Shown here: positions 9,451 to 17,534 of the stretch, in pieces
How the letters are laid out: each line of letters begins with the position of its first letter
Position numbering within the stretch: the first letter of the stretch is position 1
NCBI GenBank assembly: GCA_024644385.1
Contig: JAHELB010000010.1
Coordinates: 1 to 42,391 of the forward strand
Length of the DNA: 42,391 nt
Origin: Nitrosopumilaceae archaeon
Lineage (GTDB): Archaea > Thermoproteota > Nitrososphaeria > Nitrososphaerales > Nitrosopumilaceae
Direction: 5' to 3'
Notes under the pieces: generated by a model
Database searches by the model: none
Told to the model about the DNA's origin: nothing
The model's input: the letters and a program-made list of their open reading frames with translations, nothing else
Position numbers and translations under genes: made by a program

Positions 9451-10074
9451 CAAAATCTTTTATTATATTTTCCCGAGGAATGACGTTTGTTTAGTTTAGA
9501 ATTTTGTCGCTAAGGCTGTCCCGATAGCTAGAATTTTGCCATTTTGGTACGTATTTTAGTCAGATTAAGGAAAACCGAGAGATTAAAAAAGCCTTTTGAA
9601 GGACAGATCCCTCCAAATCAGACAATTTTTTTCTTTTTGTATTTTCATTTTTTTGATTGGGAATAATAGATGTCTTGATTGTCTTTCTGCAAATTGGTTG
9701 AGAATATTGTCTGTATAATTATGCCTATTCACAAGTAGAGGGGAAACTGTTTTTTCTGTTATTTAAAAAACCAGTTGTTTTAAAACTTTAGAATACGACC
9801 TTGAAATAATTGCTATGCTTTTAACTTATTTTATCAATAAGTGATTGAACGGAGATTTTTTTAGGCTCTTTCCATAATCGTCCAGATTTTCGTTCTTAAT
9901 TTATTTAATTCGAATTGTTGCTCAAAATTGATTTAATTTAGTATTATTTTTTGGAAGGATTCTTCTAAAATCCGGAAATAAAATTATTAAAAATTTTACT
10001 TTTATTCTAATTTCAAAGAACAAGATTCAAGAATCAACCTATCTAATATTAAGGAAATGTGAAATGCCTCATTA
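9451..10074. other. Intergenic region, about 620 bp, one hairpin, no gene seen
   Basis: The region is AT-rich with stops in every frame. The only clear structure is a 9-bp hairpin at 9949-9970 (TTTTGGAAG, loop GATT, CTTCTAAAA, with one G-T pair), about 105 bp before the next gene. I see no tRNA-like B box. Confidence 0.4.
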
Positions 10075-11643
10075 ATGAAAAATGTTATACAAATGACTTG
10101 CCTTACTTCTTTGTTCATTTTATCAATTTTTTCATTAGCTGGATTCGATAAAGTATATGCGGCAGATTACAAAATGGCTGAAAATGTTCAGGCCAATTTT
10201 ACCTTTACATATAGGGATGGGGTAGAAGTTTATCAATTCCCAGTTTTCAAAATGACTTCAAACTATGTATCAAATGGTGGCACCACATTTGAGATTGAAG
10301 GGATAATAGGAAAATCACCTCTTTTATACAAGGCTATGGATGATTCATACAAAAATCGATTAATGACTTCGACCGGTGCAAGTAGCTTTGAGTATAATTA
10401 CAGGTTCTTTGATGTTGATGTGGATTTAGCTAGAGAAGGACAAACGGTCAGAACAATTCATTACTATAATTGTGAGATTTTGAATTACGAAGCTCTTGCC
10501 TTGAATTCAGGAGACTATGAAAGTTATACCTCTTCCAAAAGTGGATTTTCAGTAGTTGATAGAATCGAATTTAGGTGTGGTGGAATTCAATCTGAATCCC
10601 CAAAAAATACTAAATTTCAGAATATCGATTACGGAGAAATCTATACATTTGCAGAAAATGTACGGACATTTGTAACCTTTGGTTTTGATGATGGAGAAGA
10701 GAAGATAGAATTTACAACCTTTGAATTAACATCAGGATTTGAAGAGTCTGATGATGCTGTTTCTCCCAGTTTTAGCGTCGAAGGAGTTGTAAATCATTAT
10801 CCTCTATTGTACAAGGCAATTGACAATTCCAGAAAGGTTTCAGGTTTAGGTACTGCCTCTAACTATGATTTTAATGCTCTAGTAGAATTTTCAAACGGTG
10901 AAAAAATTCTAAGATCACTTGATTTTAGAGACTGTAGAGTTTCAGGGACAATTATCAACACCGAATCAGACAAAGAGGAAGGGTTTACTGGAAAAAGTGG
11001 GTTTGCTATTGTAAATGAGATAGACTTTGATTGTGCAGGTTTGAAACCAATCAATCCCCAATATTCCAAAATATATGGGGAATCTCCAACCTGGCAAACA
11101 TTTTTTGTGGAAAATGTTCAACCAAATGACCGATTACTAATGGGAGGTGGACCAAAAATAATGACTACATTTACGTTCAACAATGGAGTTGAAAAGCTAC
11201 AATTTCCAATATTTCGACAGGGTGATGTTCTTTCAAGGGCAAACCCAACCTTTGAGTTGCAGGGAGTTGTTGGAGACTATCCACTGCTTTACAAAAGAGT
11301 AGATGAGAACATGAAGCTTCAAAGTGTCTCAGGTGCCAATTTGATGACAGAACTTTTCGATGTGGATGTTAATTTAGTCCATGAAGAGATGGTGCGGGGA
11401 TTTAATTATTCAAATTGTCGCGTAGTAGATTACCACATTGGATCTGCTATGAACAAGGAAGAAAATTACATTAAGGGATTATTTGTATTGGAAAACACTT
11501 TTAGTTTTGAGTGTCAAGGGTATCATCCAAATAATCCAATGTATGATATGATGTTTAAAACCCACACCAAAGCTAACACCCAAAGTACAACGGATCTTCG
11601 TAATACGTCTAGTTGGGGTCCAGGGTTTACCATGGAAAACTAA
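10075..11643 (+). CDS. Secreted protein of three Cys-paired repeats
   Basis: Not a family I can name. A signal peptide spans about residues 1-29 (cleavage near VYA-AD). Three homologous repeats follow at about 35-182, 193-332 and 345-490. Each begins with a (A/V)ENV strand, then FTF..GVE..QFP.F, then FE.(E/Q)G(I/V)(I/V)G..PLLYK, and ends with a YxNC or FRDC half and an FxC half. The two cysteines are 32-35 residues apart in every repeat (C133/C168, C287/C320, C448/C480), so each repeat probably holds one disulfide. No C-terminal membrane anchor is visible. It is probably an extracellular or pseudo-periplasmic protein; ligand and function are unknown. It stands alone between long intergenic regions. 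Confidence 0.9.
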   Translation: MKNVIQMTCLTSLFILSIFSLAGFDKVYAADYKMAENVQANFTFTYRDGVEVYQFPVFKMTSNYVSNGGTTFEIEGIIGKSPLLYKAMDDSYKNRLMTSTGASSFEYNYRFFDVDVDLAREGQTVRTIHYYNCEILNYEALALNSGDYESYTSSKSGFSVVDRIEFRCGGIQSESPKNTKFQNIDYGEIYTFAENVRTFVTFGFDDGEEKIEFTTFELTSGFEESDDAVSPSFSVEGVVNHYPLLYKAIDNSRKVSGLGTASNYDFNALVEFSNGEKILRSLDFRDCRVSGTIINTESDKEEGFTGKSGFAIVNEIDFDCAGLKPINPQYSKIYGESPTWQTFFVENVQPNDRLLMGGGPKIMTTFTFNNGVEKLQFPIFRQGDVLSRANPTFELQGVVGDYPLLYKRVDENMKLQSVSGANLMTELFDVDVNLVHEEMVRGFNYSNCRVVDYHIGSAMNKEENYIKGLFVLENTFSFECQGYHPNNPMYDMMFKTHTKANTQSTTDLRNTSSWGPGFTMEN

Positions 11644-11695
11644 TTTTTAATTAATTTTATTTTTAACTGACCACTGGAAATCCAAATTCTTGCCT

Positions 11696-11815
11696 TTAAT
11701 GCTCTATTTTTGTAGAAAGCAACTGTCCTCCACTTGTCTGAAGTCTTGGGAATGTTCTTCTTGGATCAATTCCAAATCTAAAAGAGGAACACAAAATTGA
11801 CACAAAAACCGTCAA
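11696..11815 (-). pseudogene. Possible short gene or gene remnant
   Basis: On the minus strand a frame from TTG 11815 (or GTG 11803) to TAA 11696 encodes 35-39 residues including RFGIDPRRTFPRLQTSGGQ. Its codons (AGA, GGA, CCA, ACA) resemble those of the real genes here, unlike normal spacer DNA. No promoter or ribosome site is evident. It could be a tiny gene, the tail of a lost gene, or chance. Confidence 0.2.
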
Positions 11816-11903
11816 AAAGCTTCAAACTACTAACATTTTCCTGAGTAGCTTGTCTAATATGGCAACTCTGACCAATAAATCTAAATTTTTAATCAAATAA
11901 TAA

Positions 11904-12101
11904 ATGACTCCTGCTGAGCGAACACTTCTTGATAAACTCGATAAATTAGTCCTGAACTCCTCAGGAGAGGAATTTAAAAAAATCCAGGAAATTGATCTTT
12001 TAACTCAGATGGATGGAAAATCCCTTTATGATTCATATGATAATTCCTTTACTTTGGAAAATCAAAACATTGAACATAAATCCACAGAATCCCAAAAATA
12101 A
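11904..12101 (+). CDS. Small hypothetical protein, 65 residues
   Basis: A soluble, charged protein whose N-terminal half is predicted helical (AERTLLDKLDKLVLN) and whose tail is polar. I recognise no family. The ATG follows an AT-rich box (about 11873-11882) at leaderless distance. It is followed after 42 bp by the DHH phosphoesterase, which has its own TATA box, so co-transcription is possible but not required. Codon use matches neighbouring genes. Confidence 0.6.
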   Translation: MTPAERTLLDKLDKLVLNSSGEEFKKIQEIDLLTQMDGKSLYDSYDNSFTLENQNIEHKSTESQK

Positions 12102-12110
12102 TTCATTCTT

Positions 12111-12119
12111 GATTTAAAT
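12111..12119 (+). promoter_or_regulatory. TATA box of the DHH phosphoesterase gene
   Basis: GATTTAAAT ends 24 nt before the ATG at 12144, the spacing seen for other leaderless genes here. Confidence 0.45.
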
Positions 12120-12143
12120 GAGGGTCTCAAAATTATTGGCATA

Positions 12144-13274
12144 ATGGTTACAAAGACTACAAAAGCAAAGACTACAAAAGCAAAGACTACAAAAGCAAAG
12201 ACTACAAAAGCAAAGACTACAAAAGCAAAGACTACAAAAGCAAAGACTACAAAAGCAAAGACTACAAAAGCAAAGACTACAAAAGTTTCCAAAACATTAA
12301 GAACTAAAATAATTTGTATTTCTCACAAAGAAGATGCAGATGGCATCAGCTCTGCTGCACTAATCCGTCAAGCCTTTGGAGGCGAGTCAATCTTGGTTGA
12401 TTATCCGGGTCAAATGGAGGCATTGAGGCAAGTAGTTACAGATGAAAAATTAAAATCATTATACATATGTGATTTGGGTCTTAGTAAAAAAACCCAGGAT
12501 GAATTTGTTGACATTCTTACAACCTTACGGAAAAAGAGAATTTCAGTTACTTACATTGATCATCATGATATTGATCCTAATGTTATAAAGTCATTAGAAA
12601 AAATCAAAGTAAAAATTATTCATGACGTTAACGAATGTACTGCTGTCCAAGTTTATTCTGCATTCAAATCAAAATTATCAGATCACTCTTCTTTCATTGC
12701 AACTTGTGCTGCCATTACTGATTATATGGAAGATAGACCGATTGGCTCTAAACTACTTCAAATCTATGACCGACAATTTGCCTTGATTAGTGCAACTGTT
12801 CTTACCTATAATATAGTTGGACATCAAAAAGATCCAGATTACCTTCTTTATTTGGTGGAAGAATTATCTGACTCCAAATTCCCACATGAAATTCCTAATA
12901 CTTTTGAATTTGCCCAAATACAAGTTGAAAAACTATCGCAAATGATTGCCAAAGTAAAGGCTGGAATGAAAACTATGAAAAATCTAGGTTATATGGAAAT
13001 TTTGGATGCTGGAGCAAGCGGTGCAGTTAATTTTGTTTTGGGATTATCTGGAAAAAATGTAGGAGTTGCCTATAAAGAAAGAGTTGATCATGGCATATAT
13101 GCCGTTTCGATTCGTGGCTCAAAATCATTAAAAACTCATCTTGGAAAAATCGTAAACATATTGGCATCTGATCTTGGGGGTTCAGGTGGAGGACATGACA
13201 AAGCATGTGGAGCGGTGATTCCAAAAGAAAAAATTTTAACCTTTGTAAAAGAATTAAATAAAAAATTAAATTAA
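12144..13274 (+). CDS. DHH-family phosphoesterase with Lys-rich TTKAK repeat tail
   Basis: The protein belongs to the DHH/DHHA1 superfamily (RecJ, nanoRNase, oligoribonuclease-like), metal-dependent phosphodiesterases. The catalytic domain starts at about residue 53 with ICISHKEDADGISSAALI, followed by a DLGLSKK segment and YIDHHDIDP, the namesake motif; the C-terminal DHHA1 domain ends with GGSGGGHDKACGAVIP. Residues 5-48 are eight perfect TTKAK repeats plus a partial one, a basic, disordered tail resembling histone H1 tails, which could bind nucleic acid. Whether it acts on single-stranded DNA, short RNA or cyclic dinucleotides cannot be told. Its stop is 1 nt from the stop of the opposing DoxX gene. 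Confidence 0.9.
   Translation: MVTKTTKAKTTKAKTTKAKTTKAKTTKAKTTKAKTTKAKTTKAKTTKVSKTLRTKIICISHKEDADGISSAALIRQAFGGESILVDYPGQMEALRQVVTDEKLKSLYICDLGLSKKTQDEFVDILTTLRKKRISVTYIDHHDIDPNVIKSLEKIKVKIIHDVNECTAVQVYSAFKSKLSDHSSFIATCAAITDYMEDRPIGSKLLQIYDRQFALISATVLTYNIVGHQKDPDYLLYLVEELSDSKFPHEIPNTFEFAQIQVEKLSQMIAKVKAGMKTMKNLGYMEILDAGASGAVNFVLGLSGKNVGVAYKERVDHGIYAVSIRGSKSLKTHLGKIVNILASDLGGSGGGHDKACGAVIPKEKILTFVKELNKKLN
12156..12285 (+). repeat. 15-bp minisatellite, eight perfect units plus a partial
   Basis: The unit ACTACAAAAGCAAAG repeats without a mismatch eight times (12156-12275), followed by a 10-bp partial copy. It is in frame and encodes TTKAK. Perfect identity suggests recent slippage or homogenisation, so copy number may differ between strains or be mis-assembled. 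Confidence 0.98.
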
Positions 13275-13275
13275 A

Positions 13276-13698
13276 TTATTGTAAATATTTTGGAATCCTT
13301 TTAACCACATGGGATATTGAAACTCTTCCAGGCCCAACTGCAATTATTGATAAAACGGCTGCCAACATTACAAGATCCCATTCCCATCCTCCTTCGGAAA
13401 TAAAAAATCCATTATCCCATCTAATGTAAAAAATTGCCCCGAGTAATATTATTGAAAATATTGATGCTGTAATTCTGGTCAATACTCCACTGATGAGAAA
13501 CATTCCTCCAATTAATTCAGCTAACGCAATAGGTAATTGCAATTCAGGGGGAATCCCCATTTTGATTAACCATTGTTGCCAACTAGGATCAAATTTTTTC
13601 AAACTATGAACTAGGAAGATTGCCCCTAATGAGGCTCTAATGCCCCAATTAGTAAGATCATGAAATTTAGTTCCGGTAAGTATGTCTTCTACTTGCAT
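13276..13698 (-). CDS. DoxX-family membrane protein
   Basis: Four hydrophobic segments and the family-typical pattern WGIRASLGAIFLVHSLKKF, ELIGGMFLISGVLTRITA and a final WDLVMLAAVLSIIAVGPGR identify a DoxX-like protein. DoxX relatives are small membrane proteins often linked to thiosulfate or quinone redox chemistry or oxidative stress; no substrate can be inferred here. I start at ATG 13698; a TTG at 13704 is two codons upstream. It converges with the DHH gene with a 1-nt gap. Confidence 0.85.
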   Translation of the reverse strand: MQVEDILTGTKFHDLTNWGIRASLGAIFLVHSLKKFDPSWQQWLIKMGIPPELQLPIALAELIGGMFLISGVLTRITASIFSIILLGAIFYIRWDNGFFISEGGWEWDLVMLAAVLSIIAVGPGRVSISHVVKRIPKYLQ

Positions 13699-13772
13699 GC
13701 CCAAATCCTTTTAATTTTGAATAAAAGGATTTATCCAAATTTCTGAAGAATCATTTTCAAAATTGGAACAAT

Positions 13773-13781
13773 TTTTAATAA
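13773..13781 (+). promoter_or_regulatory. TATA box of the DUF3179 gene
   Basis: TTTTAATAA ends 23 nt before the TTG at 13805 and supports that TTG as a leaderless start. Confidence 0.45.
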
Positions 13782-13804
13782 TTTTCTCCGTAAATTAAAC
13801 TGAA

Positions 13805-14920
13805 TTGAAACCTAAAATTCTTGTCCCTGTAATTGCAATAGGCATTTTTGTGGTATTAATTACGGTTTTACTCTCTGGTAATTTTACACAAACATCAATT
13901 ATTTCAGATTTGCCTAAAAATAATTCAAACCTCACCCCTGCTACCTTTTCTATTATGGAGACCAATGGTATGAAGCACCTTATTCCACTTGATAAAATAA
14001 AGGGAGGAGGTCCACCCAAAGACGGAATCCCATCTATTGATATTCCTAAATTTGCCCAAATCAAAGACTCTCAATTTATTTCTGATTCTGATGTTGTTAT
14101 TGGTTTGGAAATAAACGGCGAGGCAAAGGCATACCCACTTTTCATTTTAGTATGGCATGAAATTGTAAATGATACAGTGGGTGGTGTTCCTGTTGCAGTA
14201 ACATATTGTCCATTATGCTATACAAATCAGGTGTTTGAGAGAACAATAAATGGAACTAAGGTGGAATTTGGGACTTCGGGGAAATTATACAATAGTAATT
14301 TGTTAATGTATGATAGATTAACTGAATCATACTGGAGTCAGGCTTTAGGCTTGGCAGTAACGGGGGAACTTACTGGAATGAAATTAAAAACAATTCCCTT
14401 TGATGTGATTACTTGGAGTGATTGGAAAAAACTTTATCCCAATACTTTGGTTTTAACAACAGATACTGGCCATCTTCGGTCGTATGCAACTGATCCTTAT
14501 GGTGATTATTACACTGATCCTAGAATAATTTTTCCAGTAGAAAATAATGATGATAGAATGGATCCAAAAGAAATCATTATAGGATTTCATGAAAATGGAG
14601 TTTACAAAGCTTACAAACAGAATGATGTAGAGCGTTACACAATTATCAATGATGAGATTGGAGATACTTCAATATTACTTGTTTCACAATTTTCCCAAAA
14701 CTCTAGAGCATTTGATAGAAATCTGAACGGAGAAGTTTTAGTGTTTGAAATAAAGGATGGACTAATAATGGATTCTGGAACTAAATCCAAGTGGAATTAT
14801 AATGGTGTTTCAATATCTGGACCCTTGGAGGGAAAAAAACTTTCTAGAATGTCAATCGAGCCTGGTTTTTGGTTTGAATGGGTTGCCTTTCATCCCGACA
14901 CAGAAGTATGGGGAATCTAA
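13805..14920 (+). CDS. DUF3179 domain-containing secreted or anchored protein
   Basis: After an N-terminal hydrophobic segment (about residues 5-24) the protein matches the DUF3179 family: GLEINGEAKAYPLFILVWHE, then VTYCPLCYTNQVFER, FGTSGKLYNSNLLMYDRLTES, YWSQ and TDTGHLRSYA. The function of DUF3179 is unknown. The CPLC pair and the conserved His and Asp residues suggest a redox or metal site outside the membrane. The TTG start is supported by a TATA box 23 nt upstream. Its TAA shares an A with the ATG of the next gene (TAATG), so the two are translationally coupled and probably act together. Confidence 0.88.
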   Translation: MKPKILVPVIAIGIFVVLITVLLSGNFTQTSIISDLPKNNSNLTPATFSIMETNGMKHLIPLDKIKGGGPPKDGIPSIDIPKFAQIKDSQFISDSDVVIGLEINGEAKAYPLFILVWHEIVNDTVGGVPVAVTYCPLCYTNQVFERTINGTKVEFGTSGKLYNSNLLMYDRLTESYWSQALGLAVTGELTGMKLKTIPFDVITWSDWKKLYPNTLVLTTDTGHLRSYATDPYGDYYTDPRIIFPVENNDDRMDPKEIIIGFHENGVYKAYKQNDVERYTIINDEIGDTSILLVSQFSQNSRAFDRNLNGEVLVFEIKDGLIMDSGTKSKWNYNGVSISGPLEGKKLSRMSIEPGFWFEWVAFHPDTEVWGI

Positions 14921-15408
14921 TGAATGCAATTCAAAAATCGGTTCTGGTTGGTGCTTTAACAATCATAATCTATCTATCTGTGGTTATTATCACGACTCCT
15001 GCCCTGGGACCGCTTGATGCAATTAATGCTGCCTTTCAACTAAATGCAATAGTAATTTTTGGAATGGGTATTGGAGTTGGGGTACAAATTTTTCTCTCTG
15101 AGAAAAGTAAGTTACTTGGTTGCAAACTAAATATAAAGAAAAAAGCATTTGGTGGCAACTCTGGGAGCACAGCTGCTACATCGTTTTTCTCCTTTTTCTC
15201 CCTTGTTCCATTGGGTTGTTGTGGTTGGTGGCTCTATGCACTTTCTCTTCTTCCAAGTGTTGTTGGGACAGGAATTTCTGCCGTACTAATCGAACATAGT
15301 CAAATCCTTGCATACTTGGGTTTGGCAATAATTTTTAGTTTTAATGGTTTAACCGCTTTCAAGTTAAGAAAAGAAAAAAGAGCACAAAAATCTGAAACCA
15401 TCAAATAG
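14920..15408 (+). CDS. Small four-helix membrane protein with Cys-Cys motif
   Basis: About 162 residues with four hydrophobic stretches (roughly 6-26, 37-57, 84-113 and 128-147). The third contains LVPLGCCGWWLYALSLLPS, an adjacent cysteine pair at a helix-rich turn with Pro and Gly. Paired cysteines in this setting occur in metal-transport and thiol-redox membrane proteins (for example MerT), but I see no full match to such a family. I start at ATG 14920, in the TAATG overlap with the DUF3179 gene, not at the in-frame ATG 14878. The C-terminal tail is basic. Its 3' end overlaps the opposing Cys-rich minigene by 8 bp. Confidence 0.8.
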   Translation: MNAIQKSVLVGALTIIIYLSVVIITTPALGPLDAINAAFQLNAIVIFGMGIGVGVQIFLSEKSKLLGCKLNIKKKAFGGNSGSTAATSFFSFFSLVPLGCCGWWLYALSLLPSVVGTGISAVLIEHSQILAYLGLAIIFSFNGLTAFKLRKEKRAQKSETIK

Positions 15409-15559
15409 TGTTTTTGTTTTTCAATTTCCTCTTTAATTTTATTATTTGTCTATATCCTAAAACTGGAATAATGCAATAAAGACAACCTATTTTATCAATG
15501 GGACAACAACAATAACAATCACATTTTCCTTTTTTATGATTACATTCTAGGCAATTCAT
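15401..15559 (-). CDS. Cys-rich 52-residue miniprotein
   Basis: The minus-strand frame from ATG 15559 to TGA 15401 encodes 52 residues: MNCLECNHKKGKCDCYCCC, then PIDKIGCLYCIIPVLGY, then a basic tail. Nine of the first 29 residues are Cys (CxxC, CxCxCCC, CxxC), which suggests a zinc or other metal site. The ATG lies inside the end of the upstream zinc-ribbon gene (20-bp overlap), implying coupled translation. It also overlaps the 3' end of the convergent membrane-protein gene by 8 bp. I recognise no named family. The Cys density makes a chance frame unlikely. Confidence 0.6.
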   Translation of the reverse strand: MNCLECNHKKGKCDCYCCCPIDKIGCLYCIIPVLGYRQIIKLKRKLKNKNTI

Positions 15560-15737
15560 GTCTTTTGGTTCTTGGATTAGATCTTAGTTTTGTTTTACAG
15601 CATTGACAAACATATTTTTCTGTTTGAAAAAATAATGCACAAAGAGAACACCATTTTTGTCCAGCTTGATATCTTAAATTATTTGAAATTCTCTGAGGTT
15701 TTAGTCGTTCACATAAACCTGTACATGTTTGGGCCAT
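15540..15737 (-). CDS. Small zinc-ribbon-like protein, 65 residues
   Basis: It contains C5, C9 (CTGLC), CSLC and CQCC: three Cys clusters typical of a small treble-clef or zinc-ribbon protein. The pattern TCTGLCERLK, then NNLRYQAGQKWCSLCALFF, then CQCCKTKLR resembles small proteins I associate with ammonia-oxidising archaea, where they are uncharacterised. It is basic overall, consistent with nucleic-acid binding. ATG 15737 is the only good start. The 3' end overlaps the following Cys-rich minigene by 20 bp. Confidence 0.78.
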   Translation of the reverse strand: MAQTCTGLCERLKPQRISNNLRYQAGQKWCSLCALFFQTEKYVCQCCKTKLRSNPRTKRHELPRM

Positions 15738-15786
15738 TACTTCATGACGTAAAAAAATCTATTTAAGAAAATTTCCAAATCTTACG

Positions 15787-16242
15787 TTATTCAGAAATTT
15801 CAATTATTGCATCGATTTCAGTCATTGAATTCAATGGTAAATTGGCAACCCCAACAGCAATTCTAGAATGCTTTCCTTTTTGACCAAAAATTTCAAAAAA
15901 CATATCTGATGCAGAATTTATCACTTTTGGATGCTGTGAAAACTCCGGTGCAGAATTTACAAACCCTGAAAGTTTGATGATCTTTGAAACCTTGTCTAAA
16001 TTCCCAACCTCTCTTTTTATTTGAGCGAGAATATTGATTGCACATATTTTAGCTGATTTTTGAGCTACTTCCAAATTTTTGTCTGAAACCTTTCCCTTGT
16101 ATTCGACTTTCCCATCCACGATTGGAATTTGACCCGAGATATAGAGCAATTTTCCACTTCTGACGGCTGGAATGTACGATCCAGCTGGAGTTGGAGGAGT
16201 TGGAAGGGTAATCCCTAGAGTTTTTATTTTTTCTTCAATCAA
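15787..16242 (-). CDS. RidA/YjgF/UK114 family protein
   Basis: RidA proteins hydrolyse reactive enamine/imine intermediates released by PLP enzymes such as threonine dehydratase. The sequence shows the family features GKLLYISGQIPI near residue 30, a central helix, and RIAVGVANLPLNSMTEIDAI at the C-terminus (the usual R.AVG...LP....VEI pattern). At 151 residues it is longer than classical RidA (about 128) and belongs to a divergent YjgF subgroup, so deaminase activity is not assured. The start is a TTG. It is followed by the TrmB gene end after about 30 bp; both are on the minus strand, with TrmB upstream. Confidence 0.88.
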   Translation of the reverse strand: MIEEKIKTLGITLPTPPTPAGSYIPAVRSGKLLYISGQIPIVDGKVEYKGKVSDKNLEVAQKSAKICAINILAQIKREVGNLDKVSKIIKLSGFVNSAPEFSQHPKVINSASDMFFEIFGQKGKHSRIAVGVANLPLNSMTEIDAIIEISE

Positions 16243-16271
16243 AGTTGCTTGAGACTAATTTTGGTCTGATT

Positions 16272-17429
16272 TTAGTTTTTAGATATCTTGATGTGGGTCT
16301 TTTCACCCTTTGAATTGTTTTGAAAAATCATTCTTGTTTTGTAACCCTTTTTCTGCAGATACCCATTTAAAATTGAGACCCAAGGCAGAGAATGACCGCT
16401 ATTTAATTTTGATTCTACTGTTATGGTATTGCTGTTTGACTCAAAGTTGATATGTCCAGAACACATTATTTGCATCGTAGCATCCAACATTTCAATTACA
16501 TCATCTATTGTTTTTGATTTTAAATTAATTCCACTTTTCTCTAAAAGGCTTAACAAATCTGTGTCAAGTTTTCTTGAAACCATTGCCAAATTTAAAACAT
16601 GATTTAATCCATTCTCGTTTACTAATTTCATGAGTTTGTATGTTTCTTGAGCCTCTGATTTTGTCATGTCTGCCAGACATTTGGTCTTAATTGATCTATT
16701 CCAAATATTTGAGAATAATTTACCTTGATTATTGCCCAAAATTTCAGTAGAAGAGAAGTTTACTCCTTTTCCATTCTCATCATTTACGATTAGAACTTCT
16801 GTTTCATCAAAAATAAAACAATCTTGGACCACATCTGATGCCCTAATTTTTATTCCATCAGGAAGCCCTCTGTATTCGTTTGAACCAATTTGAGAAGGTG
16901 GAATTATTAATTTTACATCTAGATTTCTTCTAATCACTGAAAGTAATTGATCCTTACATTCCGATAGTAAGCCCAAACCCCATTGACCAATTGTTATTTG
17001 TATTGAGGATTTTGATCCATCAATCATAGTTTGTAATTTGCTAAGAACATTGTTCGCGCTTAACTGGTGGTATCTCTTTTCCTCGGAGCCTCTTGATTTT
17101 CTGCTCTCCTCACTTGTTTTTTTTAATTTTGCAACTAAGGTATTCATGGCATTAACTTTGTTAATTTGCTCATGAATTATTGAATCAAATGCATCTTCCG
17201 GTGCAATAGCCGTACACATAATGGGTTTGCTTTTAGAAATAATGACCAATTTTTTATTTTCTAATTTTAATAAGGTGGGGTAAATCTTTGTCCTTGGAAG
17301 ATCCGAAAAATATGCAAGCTCACTTGCAGAGATAGTCCCTTTTGAGAGCAGGGTTACATATGCTTGGGCTTCATATCTGCTTAATCCAAACTCTTCCAAG
17401 CTTACAGTAAGGGCATGTGCATTTGCCAT
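16272..17429 (-). CDS. TrmB-type transcriptional regulator
   Basis: The N-terminal 80 residues form a TrmB-like winged helix: LEEFGLSRYEAQAYVTLLSKG, ISASELAYFSDLPRTKIYPT, LENKKLVIISKSKP. A coiled helix (about 85-115) for dimerisation follows, then a C-terminal effector-like region (about 130-250) resembling the phospholipase-D-like domain of archaeal TrmB proteins (SSIQITIGQWG, LDVKLIIPP, DETEVLIVND). In other archaea TrmB proteins sense sugars; here the ligand is unknown. It is divergent from the cdv operon (98 bp between the ATGs at 17429 and 17528), so it might control either itself or that operon. The RidA-like gene lies 30 bp downstream and may be co-transcribed. Confidence 0.85.
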   Translation of the reverse strand: MANAHALTVSLEEFGLSRYEAQAYVTLLSKGTISASELAYFSDLPRTKIYPTLLKLENKKLVIISKSKPIMCTAIAPEDAFDSIIHEQINKVNAMNTLVAKLKKTSEESRKSRGSEEKRYHQLSANNVLSKLQTMIDGSKSSIQITIGQWGLGLLSECKDQLLSVIRRNLDVKLIIPPSQIGSNEYRGLPDGIKIRASDVVQDCFIFDETEVLIVNDENGKGVNFSSTEILGNNQGKLFSNIWNRSIKTKCLADMTKSEAQETYKLMKLVNENGLNHVLNLAMVSRKLDTDLLSLLEKSGINLKSKTIDDVIEMLDATMQIMCSGHINFESNSNTITVESKLNSGHSLPWVSILNGYLQKKGYKTRMIFQNNSKGEKTHIKISKN

Positions 17430-17534
17430 GCATTTAGTTGATAATTACTTAGGTAAAATCGAGAGCTAAATTCCTTTACACAAATACTCAAAAAAAATCC
17501 AAATTGTATCCACAGGTAATTGTGACTATGGTTA

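Noticed and set aside
9900-9925. TTCGAA-like sequence resembling a tRNA T-loop
   Set aside because: No acceptor stem, D-arm or anticodon arm can be formed around it.
12156-12285. Regular repeats considered as a CRISPR array
   Set aside because: The units are contiguous with no spacers and lie in frame within a gene.
12062-12292. Minus-strand ORF of repeated VVFAF units
   Set aside because: It is only the antisense reading of the 15-bp repeat in the DHH gene; it has no promoter or independent support.
14878-14919. Upstream ATG 14878 for the small membrane protein
   Set aside because: It would read into the DUF3179 gene and add a non-hydrophobic N-terminus; ATG 14920 in TAATG is the natural coupled start.
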